In this document: positions 36,761 through 48,300 of the stretch, piece by piece
Layout: every line of letters begins with the position of its first letter
Numbering within the stretch: position 1 is the first letter of the stretch
Position numbers and translations under genes: made by a program
The notes under the pieces: generated by a model
Told to the model about the DNA's origin: nothing
The model's input: only the letters and a program-made list of their open reading frames with translations
Database searches by the model: none
Source of the DNA: Trichuris trichiura
Taxonomy: Eukaryota; Nematoda; Enoplea; Trichinellida; Trichuridae
Length of the DNA stretch: 64,000 nt
Direction: 5' to 3'
Assembly: GCA_037903355.1 (NCBI GenBank)
Contig: JBAJFE010000042.1
Location: 310,001 to 374,000, forward strand

Positions 36761-36931
36761 CAGTAAGACCCCCGAAGTTGACCGCTCCTACATGGTGACC
36801 ACCTCCATAAGTTGACCAAATTTTGGCCAGTTGATTTGTCCGCATGTGAGCCGAGCCACTTATACCCACTTTCTATATGTTGACCATTTTTCCCCAGTCC
36901 GTTGGGTGGTCAACTTACGGGGGTTTTACTG
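36761..36931. mobile_element. Pogo/Tigger-like MITE
   Basis: A 171-base element has terminal inverted repeats: the left end reads CAGTAAGACCCCCGAAGTTG and the right end, in reverse complement, CAGTAAAACCCCCGTAAGTTG followed by ACC. It is flanked by TA on both sides (36759-36760 and 36932-36933). CAGT ends with a TA target and a GTTGACC repeat are typical of pogo/Tigger non-autonomous copies. The GTTGACC motif recurs twice inside. No coding capacity is present. Confidence 0.85.
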
Positions 36932-39900
36932 TATAAATAATAATATAAGATCACCTGGTCTTCTAGTCACGATGCAACGCCAACAACACTGGGTTACCCA
37001 GTTCGTGTTGTCATTGAGCGCGAACGTAAGCGATTAATGGCAGCCGTCCACGCTTCTTGTCTTTAGTTTCACAGTACCTGCAGTTCTGGTGTACTGTAAG
37101 TTATCGAGGATTTGTGCCGGGAGATCAATCCAAGTTTTAGAATACTTTTGCTTATTTGCTCAACAAACATTTCCGTAGTTGTGCAAATATATTTGAAAGC
37201 CTAAAGTTCAAAGTTGTTTCAAACGTTAACTCCACGTGCATTGAAGTGCTTCGAACATTTGACGCTGCACAACGAAGACTGATCAGTACCTACAATTCAG
37301 CGATTGCCGCGCTGCTTGATTTGGGAGGCGTGTAGTTTACGTTCGAAAGAAACAAGAACTAGCGGAAAACCCATCTTGTTTGTGCATTTCTCCGTTGATG
37401 CCAATGCAAGCGCGGACTTGCGATATGTTTGATGGACGAATCCCGTTTTGTTTCTCGAAGTTTTTGTTCCCGCGAAGCCTTCATCGTACCGCTGTCGGTA
37501 TGATTAGAATCGATGAGAGACGAATCTTAGAGTAGTTCTACCGTTATCTTCGGCAGGAAAAGTTGATTCCTAGCTGTAATGGGTGAACGTTGCTTTTTCG
37601 CGCAGCCGCGACATTTATTGATAGTTTCGCGAAGCTGGCTGGGCTTTCGAACAGTGGACGTTTGCTGGCCGTCAGCTGCGTCATTTTTGAGAGGAAAAAG
37701 GTTTGATCAGCCAGAGCGTGACGCTAGTTCGAAAGGGCAACATCGTCTTACCGGTCACTTGGAATATTCCAGCTTGGAAGCGCGTCAAACAGAAATTCAC
37801 TACACTGATTCATGGCTTGAAATTTTTAGGTGCCCGTTGCGTCGCTCAGTGAAACGAACTTTGTGAAGCCATCGATCGGCGATGGGTTGCTAAATACGCA
37901 TAGCGCCTTGGAAGCAGTAAGTTTCATCCTCGTCTTAAACTTATCAGTACGTCATTCGTACCCGTTGCTTAGTCATACGAGTTTTCTCTTTTCGTCGCAA
38001 GTAGGAAAAGTAAGCGAAAGTTTCGCATGTCACTCGTTGGGTGTCTATTTTTACACCGGACGCTCTAAATCTTGTTTTTAGGCAGTTTGAAAATATCATT
38101 ACCACTGATCGCCAACGAGTCGCCTTGCCGGTCTGGGGAAAAGAGTCATTGCCTTGCGATGCAGTGTTCTAATTTGTGGTGCTCAACCTTTCACGCCGTC
38201 TTATTATTCTCCGCTAGTTTATATTACAGTAAGTTGCATTTGGCTTATTTGGGCAGGCAGGTTTTGTTAATGCCTTATTGCGGTACGGTGCGATTTTACC
38301 TCATTGCAAAAACAGAGAAGCGGCGACATAGTTCCGAATGTTCTATTTTGTTTACTGCACAAAACGCACCTATTGATATTTATTTTTATGAATGTTTTTA
38401 TATTTGTTCACCAAAAAAACATCTATGAAAGTTTGCCCAAGTTAATGCTTTGCGAATTACTGTAAATGGGTCATTAAGGCTTGATTTGTATTTAAGGTGT
38501 TTCCCAGTTGCCATACAATCAGTATATCCTTTCTTACGCCCTTCTCCTGCTGAACAAACGGGAAAAGACTGTAAATATAAAAGAAGTTCCTTCTACTCTG
38601 CATATTCGAAGGGTGGTCCTTTGGCATAGGTAGCAAGGTTCTATGTCCACAAAAGTGATAGGGTGGTTTGCTTAGGAAGCAGTTTTTGCACAATTCCAAA
38701 TATTTTTATCTGCGCTTGGGTTACGGGGTACTCGGTACTGCTTCCTTAGTGCGTGGAAATGAAATGTAAACAGAGCTTTGTGAGTTGTAGATGTATTGAA
38801 CTGCACCTGTATGTGTCAAGCTTTGCGTGCTCACTGATGTTAGTGAACTAACAGCAGCGGGTCAACATTCTTGACCCTGTCGTTAGTGGCAGTGATTGTC
38901 CTTCAGAACCCTGTTTTGCCTTCCATCCAGATCGGGCGGATATATTGCCCAACAGTTGCCTTGTTCGCAACCGGGCGGACGTGACCACTCAGAAGCTGGT
39001 TGTTTGCTAAGCTTTCCACGCGTCAGCGCTCACTGAAGTGTCTTGAAATTGTGTGCTAATAGGCAAACACTTGCTCTCTCATTTTTCTTTGACTTGCTGC
39101 TTTACTTTTTGTGTGCTTGTAGCGTAGGAACGCGTTCGCGTCAGTAAAAAATAAAAGTTGCCCTTCTGTAAAAGAGTACGATTTGGTGGCACTGTTTAAG
39201 CTAAAGTAGGGAACGCTGGCAAAGCTCTCCAACTGTTCATTGGTCGCTTTGGCAGACGGTGTGACGAACAGTAGTGATCAATCACGTAACGTGACCTTAC
39301 CGCGCCTTTCCTACGAAATATTTTATAAACAGCGGCAGAAATTTGTACTGAAGCTCTAAAGAATGTTGCAGAGCAAAGAGAGCAATCGAATGGTTTTGTT
39401 TTGTTCCAGATTTATTCAGGGGTTTCTCAGCAAAAGAAAGTCCCCTGTCTGGCAACTTTTTCATCAGTTTTTGAGGCGATCGTACGTTCAGTTATCTGTT
39501 GCAATAGCAATAGGTTTGACTGGACTGGCAAAGTTATGACTGCGTTTTGCAGAGACGTTTTCAAGAAGTATCAGTGCAAATACTAGCGCGCAGCTTATCA
39601 GAGAATGCCGTTGCCGTCAGTGCTGTCCTAAGCGCACTGTTCACTGCAATGTTTTATTACTCACTTTTCTTTGCTCGTCTCATCCCATCGTAGTCCGTAG
39701 ACAGTTATGATCATTAACTTTCGTGAGGAGGGTAGCGGTTTTGTCCGTTTGATGAAGAAAGAAGGATGGAAACGGATTCGAAGCTTTCTCGACCAACAGG
39801 TCCCGCCTTCAGCGGGAAAGGACACCCGATCAACCGTTTTCACTGAAGATGACACCTGTTAATCCCGAAAGCTTAAAGATACGCTCTTGTTATTCCCATT

Positions 39901-40221
39901 AAACTGGCAAAACGGTGACCTTCCTCATGAAAACGTATACCCACATTACCAAAAACCCAATCCTCAATGATTATCATTAGCTATTAATGATGGCGCAGCT
40001 GCCAGTGAAAGCTGTTCAGTCGCGTTTTTACATGTTCCAGTTCCAACACTGAGAGCGTAATGGTGCTGGCTTAATAGTCTTACCATCCGCTGCGCCGGCC
40101 TCCATTCATCTTACTCGTGTATAATCCAAAGTAAGACGTGAAACAAGTACAGCAAACCCTTGAACAATGGGAGGTTCGGTGCATGGGTTAGCTGCCTGTA
40201 GTTTTGCTCTCCCTGATTATA

Positions 40222-40518
40222 AGCTGTTAATGAGCAGACTGCTATTCAATATCACTGGTCTTATTATACAAGCTTATGAATGGGCTACCCACTTCAATGC
40301 GCGCCTTTAAAGTGGTACTGTGCGTGAGAAATGCTTAACCGCTGGTGATCATGAGGAACACGTGTACGCGCATGCACAGTTTTGGTTTCACTGCTGACGG
40401 AATCAAAACTGCTTCCATAGGGAACCCATTTAAAGACGCGCATGGAAGTGGGTAGCTCACTCGTAAGCATGCATAATAAGAGCAGTGATCTTCAATAGCA
40501 GTTTTCTTATTAACAGCT
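40222..40518. repeat. Foldback (long inverted repeat) element
   Basis: Arms of about 95 bases (40222-40316 and 40424-40518) are inverted copies, roughly 84% identical by eye, both starting agctgttaat and ending near ctttaaa. The loop of about 107 bases contains a second small hairpin (cagttttg / caaaactg). No reading frame or clear target duplication is seen. It could be a foldback transposon, a MITE or two head-on copies of a repeat. Confidence 0.8.
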
Positions 40519-42345
40519 AACTCTAGGGTTGGTTTAATCTGCGTTCCATTTTCCGTAATGACAAACTGAGGATGCTGGTGGATAAATACCTCACACCTAT
40601 TTACGGAATGAAGTATGAATATTCTGCCTCTTACGCTATGGATGCGGGGACTACATCAGATCAAAGGCTTCAGGAGTACTGAGATCCTTAAATTGGTTCG
40701 GGAATGCAGGGAATAGATTGAATGGTAAAAATGCTGTACAACCACCTGATCACCCGCCATCGTTTGAGCCAGAAGAGTTTTCAGTTTTGTGCTATGGTGG
40801 ACACATGCTTCATTGGGCCCGTCGTAGTAAAAGACAGGAAGGTATGGTCCGTGGGCCAGGTATTAGACGCACTGCGTAAGGTAAAGTTGCGTGGACTACT
40901 CCCTCTGCTCCACCACTTCAACCAATCAGCGCGCGCGACGTAGAACAATCAGGAAAACCTTGTAAGGAAAGGCTTTCCGCAAGCGAAGTTGTGCACTTAT
41001 GTTCTCGCGTCCGACCAACTCCAGGCCCACTGCACGAGCCAGTGAGGGTGCTAGATAATTGACCAATCACAATAGGTTGCCTGCAGAAACTTGGCGAATT
41101 TTCGGTTTATTGAAATTAAGGACTAGACTAGTAAGACTAACGGAAGAAGAAATGTCTTACGGTAAAGAAGAAAAAAATTTACTTACCTCACTATGGAAAA
41201 TACACTGATTCAATGGAAGAAATGCTTCACAAGCGTAGCATTAAAAGCAGTTAAAAAGAAGAGAAGTCAATCAACCCACAAGAAAATTTCTCAAAAATTT
41301 TCAATGTCAATTTCAATGATGGTTCAGAGCGTACGATGGTTTCCCTTCCGGCTCAGTGACCTAGGCCTCTATTATTCTATTGCATGCGTTGTTTTGGAGA
41401 ACGTTGGAACAAACGCATCGAAACGTTAAGCGAAAAAATTTCAGCTTTGATTGCAGCAACCTAATACAAGTTTTAATATAAAACATCTGCCCCAGTAAGT
41501 ATGCGCAGTATTGCAATCACGTCGAAAATTTGATGCGTTTCCACGCGAGGTTTGCGAACGGCTTTAGGCTTTTTTTCTGTACAGGCTAAGTCAACTTTGT
41601 TAAGATGAACCATAGCGGTATGGTCGGCTGTGCACCCCACAGTCGTACTGTGCGCTGGCCAGCTTCCATATTCTACCGTTGCTTAACTCTTAACCTAAAC
41701 GTTAGGCTTGCATTGTGGCTTAAGCTTGGGTAAGGCAGAACACGATGGCCGCGTGGTTGCCAGAAAGAAATGTGCACTTGTTTGTCCACTTGTGCTCTAA
41801 TGCAAGATTTAGGTGGTCGTTTCAAAAACACTATTCCTTGTTATCAGCACTTCATTTTTTATAATATCCCCTTACAAGTATTTGTTGTCTCAGTGGGCCT
41901 ACTAAGCATACTGTTTCTCCTTTCTTTCAGTATGCATAAAAGCGAGTAAAAGTTATGAGCTGAATTCAGTCGCCTCTAGACTTCAGCTAGCGGAAGACAC
42001 GTTCGAAACATGGGCCATCCTAGCAGCGGTTGGTTAAACTGATCGCTTGACCATTTTATATGTACGCTTTGTCAAGGCAGTTGCAGGCAGCTATTTTGTG
42101 AATTAAATTCTTTGTTCAGCATCTGTTTGATTTGTCGGCTCCATTACCGCGTTTCTTTTTAACGTGCGGATCAATGTGAATGGGCATTTTAACGGTTGGG
42201 ACTTAGCAGACTGCTTCTCTCTCTCACAGCTGTTTGTTGCAAAATATAACGTTTTTCCGCGTAATTCCTAAATTTCTTTTATATTTTTTGGCCATTATTG
42301 ATGGCAGACATATGTAGATCGCTTAAGTCGAAGTACGCTTTTTAG

Positions 42346-45300
42346 GTGCCTTGGCATTCGAATGGGACATATGCAAAGAACGTAGTTGCTATCCTGCTAC
42401 GGGGAATTTGCTGATTGGCAGAGAACACAGGCTTAGCGCAACGTCGACATGTGGTTTGGACCATCCGGACCGCTATTGTATTGTTAGCCATCTTGAGGAT
42501 AAAAAGAAATGCTTCATGTGTGACAGTCGCAGGCCATGGGCCCGTTACACTAGCGAAAGAAGTCATCGTATCGAGAATGTAGTCAGCGATCGATTTGAGA
42601 TGCGTGCCAAGCGGTGGTGGCAGTCAAAAAACGGCCTACAGAATGTTAGCGTTCGGCTGGACCTTGAAGCTGAATTCCACTTTACGCATCTGATAATGAC
42701 ATTTAAATCTTTCCGGCCTGCTGCAATGCTAATTGAGAGATCTAGCGACTTTGGCAAAACTTGGAAGACTTATCGCTATTTTGCATATGATTGCGCTGAT
42801 TCCTTTCCTGGAATTTTCGAAGGGTTGCCTAGGCGACACACCGACGTTGTTTGTGACTCACGCTACAGCTTTGTTGCACCTTCAACAGGAGGCGAGGTAA
42901 GCCGATGCAATTTGTTAAAGTATGCATACGACCGTCGGCGTTCCTAACTTATCAAGGCGAAAGCCTGTAGCGAACAGAAAGCCGTTCTTAGTAATTAGAA
43001 GCTTTTATCATAGATATGAGATAACGGGTCTTGTGTCCCCTACATGTAAGTAAGTAAGCAACGATGGTTCATGATGATGCACAGCTCGAAGAAAGGCTAA
43101 GAAAGTTTGGCAGGTGTGTTGGAGCGTTAGTAAATATCTTTTCAAGGCTTTTCCCATGTTCTCGTGAGCATCCGTAATTAATCAAAACGCCTGCTGTGTC
43201 ATCATAGCTAAGCGGTTAGTAGGAAGGGTAAAGAACACAACTAAATTCGGACCCTCCTCCTCGCTCGTCAGCGAGGAAAAGATACACCCTTAATTATAGA
43301 TATTCACAGCGCCAAGGAACGAATGAAAACAATCAGTTCCGTTATGGAACATTAGGGCTTTCTTCAGCGCATGTAGAAATTATGCAACGGGAAATTACTT
43401 ATTTGAAATGTTCTAGAACATAGTTTCTCAACCTTTTTTGCGCCAGGGCCCCCCTGGGCTTTGTCAGGGCCCACCAGGGCCCCCCTAGACTCGCCAGGGC
43501 CCCCAGATGGCGCAGGACGGTTTGGTCAACGCTGATTGGTCCTTTTTACTCTTACACGGACTGGAATGGCAGGCGCCCGTTGATCTTGTGTAGCGACCTT
43601 ACAGTTATGTTTGACTGTTCGCAGTGGTCAAGCGAAAAGCGCATGCTTGTAGTTCACCTGATCTTCGCTCAGCACCTGCAACGTTGACTGGTGCTTCTTC
43701 CGCCGCGGAAAAGTTGCCGGAACTATCCGTTTTTTGCCTTTATTACTGTTCGCAAGAGCTTGGACTGCGTTCATAGAAAAGGGGCAATGCAATTCCTGTA
43801 TATAGCTTTATGGCACCTTTATGTATCGCCAAATAAGCAAATGACTAATGCAACGACTGGATTTGCCGCGACGAAACTAACTTCTGGACGTTCGGCTTGA
43901 AATTAGTGAGGCGGTCGCAGGTCTCCTCGCTTTGCTATTTGCAATCGGTTTCTCTTTTTCGTCAGGAGGTATACGCTAAACCCCCTTTCGGCATATGTCG
44001 AAGGAAAGGCGATCAGCAATTTGCGCGCGATGTTCCATAAGCCTGGGTATGATTCTGCAATGCCTCGAAGCCAGAAGGCTTGGTAGCCATTCTTTAAAAA
44101 TTTCACCTTTAATTCTTCGTTCCCTGCAGTTCCACAAGTTCTTCCTGTAGTTCTAGCTCCGCGGCGTCCGCGGCTGAAAAGGGGTCAATTACCCAGCTTG
44201 GCACTTCCATGCCAAGAATATCCTCATACCGTGCGGAAAGATCATGGTGCAGCATGTCTAGGTGCTGGCAGTAGGCTTCGACATCGTCATCTTTGATCTC
44301 CACCTTTTCTTGCAAGGCGCAAAGGTTTGGAAACCTAGCTCTCTACGTGCCAAATTGCGCCTGAACAAAGGGTTTTCTGACGAACCCGCACACAGCGGCT
44401 TTTGTCGTGATTAGATTAAGTTCGTCTCCCTGGAGAAGAAGATTCATCTCGTTGAACTTAAAATACAAATCTGCCAAGTAGGCTATGTCGGACTCACGTT
44501 TCTTCAGGTTTTCACACAAGGCATTGTCGTGGGAAGCGAAAAATTCTACAACCGCTTCGAAAAGGCAATATCTAAGACAGGCGCCCTTTGAAAGCCATCG
44601 CACCTCGGTGTGCAGGAGCAGACTGTATTCTGCGTCGCTTTCTTCGCACAACTGTCTGAACAACCTGTCATTGAGCGGAATTTTGTTGATCGCATTTATT
44701 ACTAACTGTAACGAAGAATTCAGCCGATTGCTGAGACGCTTTGCTGCCAAATGTTCTCTGTGGATCACACAGTGAACCGCGACGATATCCGGCACGATTT
44801 GTTTTAAATGCGCAATGAAGCCACGCTGCCTTCCCGTCATCGCCGGCGCTCCATCAGTGGCTACTGCGGTTATATTCGAAAGCGGTATTTCCTTTTCCTC
44901 AAAGAAGTCTTTTAGGACGAGGAAAATCGATTGTGTCAGTTACCAATTCCTTCGCGAAAAGCATTTCCTGAACCACTTGCTCCGCTTTTATGAATCTCCA
45001 AAAGGAGAGCCTCATTGCCGGGTAGGATGGACTCAAGTTGTAGCGAGAATTGCGTGGTTTTTAGAAACTCTTTGCGCAGCCATATCATCGATACGACGCT
45101 GGACAGTGTCGTTACTGAGGGATTCTTGATTACGTCTGCAGCAGGTATATGTAATACTGTGTTAAGCACTTCACTTACTACTGGAATCAGAAGTTCTTCT
45201 CCGATGGTGTGCGCTTTACCGCTTTTCGCGATCAGCAAAGAAATGGAAGCAGGCCATCGTGCTCTTGCGTTCTCGACGTCGATGGAAGCGATCTATCCAA

Positions 45301-48300
45301 TTTAGGGCGCCTGAGAAATCTTTCGTGGAGCGATTGAAAATACGCCAGATTCTTGTTGGCTTTATCTGGATGTATATTGTGCAAATGTTTGACCATCTTA
45401 CAGGGTCTCATCGACTCATTTGAAAACTTCCTCTCACATAACAGACACATCGGAGCCTTCATGTTACCAGGCGACGCAACGAAACCATACTTCAGATATT
45501 CAGCATTGTACTGCCGGCACTTTTTCTTGCTTTCTGACATGATTCAATCTGTAAAAATTTATTTCTTCCAAATGGCGAATTGAGCGCACTGCAATTGCAG
45601 TTCCTTAGCCAATACTAACACTGTTGCAGTAGCAAACGTGAAATGACCACCGAAAGTCCGTTTTTCAAGACTTCTTTCCTCGCATTTGCTGGTGCGCAAC
45701 TCCTGTTTTGTCTACTATACTTCCTTAGGAATAGAACTGATAACTGTTTTTAAATCACAACCTCAGGAACCGCGCCTACTTACTAGGTACCCGTTCCCTT
45801 CTATTGCATTTTTGATAAGGTTGTACAAACGATTTCACTTACGTGAGTCTGTGACGAAGGGCTAATACTGTAGCAGACGGTCACCACAAAATGACCACTT
45901 CGGCAGTCGAGTACAGCAACTAATACCAGCAATTCAACGGAGGAACGAAAGACCGAGACGACTGACTGACGCGCGCTCTCACTGGAACAGAAGATCTTGT
46001 CTGCTAGTGCTCACAGCTTTCTTGCTTTGGCCGCTCCTGTCGCGCCGCCTAGAATCCGCGTGAATAATAGAAAAGGATCACTACAAATGCTGTTTGTTCA
46101 GCGCATACCAGGGAGAAAGGAATGGTAGGGTACGCTTCTATGAGTTGGCGCCTTTATGAGTCGAGGGAAAAGGTAGAGAATGTGCGACGGAAAAGCCGTA
46201 CGTACGGGAATATATTACCGGCTGCTATTGTGTTACGAACGATGATGGAATGAGTTGTTCTGTGTTGGGGAATAGCCCCCAAACACAAGTCAGTAAGAGT
46301 GACTCGCGGCGCAGGCAATTATCAGCCTACGCACGGGCCATTATTCACTGCAGAGCAGGAATTTATACTTTGCGAACGCAGACGTTTCTCTTTTCTGTAC
46401 TGTTCTCTCTCTCTTCGCGTGTGCCCGTTCAGATCAGTTGCTTGCTCTGCTGCGCTGCTTTTGTAATTAAACTGTTCCAGCTTCGTGCCAGCCTGGAATA
46501 TCTCATTTCCAACATTTTGAAATTCCGTTCACAAAAACTGAAGGGCACAGCGCTTCTTTGCACTGCACGAGAAAAATAGAATAACCAGATGGAACACTTT
46601 TCCGCGAACTGCTCCCTACCGAAAGGTCATGGGCTTTTTAGAAGCACGCCAAGCACAGAGACTTTTCAGAAGCATACCGGGCAAGAGGGAATGTAAAAGC
46701 ATGTTTTTCATTGGCTCACAGAGAAGAAAGAAAACGTCAAAACGTCCTGACTTCGCAATGGTGCATTCTCTGTTGGGCTGTCAACGCCTTCTCATTAGTG
46801 AAAAATAGGCCCACCGTATTACTTTCCTACGCTACGTATTACAGCTGAACTGCTGACTGGGACAATCTCTTGCGGCAAGGGCCCCCTCCAGGGCCCCCCT
46901 GGCTTTCAGGGCCCCCCTAAAATCTGCAAGGGCCCCCCAGGGGGGCCCCAGGGCCCCGGTTGAGAAACACTGTTCTAGAATCTGAAACATTTTTGAGCAT
47001 CAAAGTAACGGCGTTAGTGGAAGTTCCCTCACATGAGATCTCATTTTAGTTTACAATAACGGGCACGCTTCTGAGGCAACCATTCTTAATGAAACAGATA
47101 ATTACGGCCTCCTATACTAAGTATATCGCACTATAGGTACAGGAAAGTCGCCGTACCAAGAAGTTCCGACTTGAGATGCTGTTTTCCAAAAATTAACGAA
47201 AGTTTCCTTTCTGGAAGAGGGAGATCTCCGAGATAAAGTTATGTTGGAGCTTTAGATGGCATATCTCTCTCTCCCAGAAAATAAATGCCGAAACGTTAGT
47301 TCTTTTTTTTCAGGTAGTGTTCAAGGTACTTTCGCCGCATATTGAACTTGAAGATCCTTACTCAGAAGAAATCCAGGATCTCCTTCGTGTGATTACGAAT
47401 TAACTTCACGAAGTTGCATACACTAGGCGACAACCTATTGGACAATCGACCGGAAATAACCGAAAAATATTATTATGCCATATACGAAATGGTTGTACGT
47501 GGTTCTTGTTCTTGTTACGGCCACGCAAGGCACTGCATACTAAAGGATGACTCTTTTGTTAGTTTGGTTGGAACTAGCCCTCGACCTGACATGGTAAGCG
47601 TTCATTTTCGAAATGGAAACACATTCAGCGTGAACGCGAGTTTTGCGTAGGTGCACGGTAGGTGTGAATGCACGCATCACACCAAAGGGTTGAACTGCGA
47701 GGAATGCGAAGATTTTTACAACGACCTACCTTGGAAACCTGCCATTGATCGCGAAACGAATGCATGCAAGGGTTGGTTCTTCCTTTCGCGTTCGACGTTT
47801 TGCAACCTTGGTTTAAGAATGCAACTGCAATGGGCACGGAACACGATGTCATTTCGATCACGCTGTGTTTGAGGCTTCTGGCTTCACTAGCGGTGGCGTC
47901 TGCGACGATTGTCAGCATAATACGATGGGCAAGAATTGCGAGGCTTGTAAGCCGTACTTCTATCGTGACCCAAATCGAAATATCTCGGATCCATACGTGT
48001 GCCGACGTAAATCTGTCGTTCAGTCTCTTGTAAGATTGTCATTGCGAATTTTTGTTCATAGCCTGTGATGTGACTTCCGCGGGTCTCTGAATCAAGGTAT
48101 ATGCGACAGCGAAACTGATTTGGAACGCAATTTAATTTCGGGAAAATGCCACTGCAAAACGAACGTTATTGGAGAGAGATGTGACCATTGTAAAAATGGC
48201 TTTTGGAGCCTAGACCAGGACAATCCGGACGGATGTATTCGTACGTTCACTGAAAGGAGCGTCAGTTGACCGCGTTACGTATTTACGTAAAACTTTTTTT

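Larger units (their letters stand above)
36297..42345. other. Gene-poor interval before laminin beta
   Basis: About 6 kb that must contain the missing signal-peptide exon and promoter of laminin beta. It holds a pogo/Tigger-like MITE (36761-36931) and a foldback element (40222-40518). An ATG-started plus frame at 37579-37866 (95 codons) lies in a GC-richer block, with exon-like signals at 37831-37918 (acceptor atttttag, donor gtaagt). Another ATG frame lies at 40722-40943. None resembles a known protein, and the 37.5-38.2 kb exons could not be joined in phase. Confidence 0.4.

Noticed and set aside
48007..48097. Alternative acceptor at atcaag (48097) that would remove the frame break in laminin exon 5
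   Set aside because: It restores frame but would delete a conserved Cys-x-Cys-Asp block that is still clearly encoded, so a base-level break is more likely.
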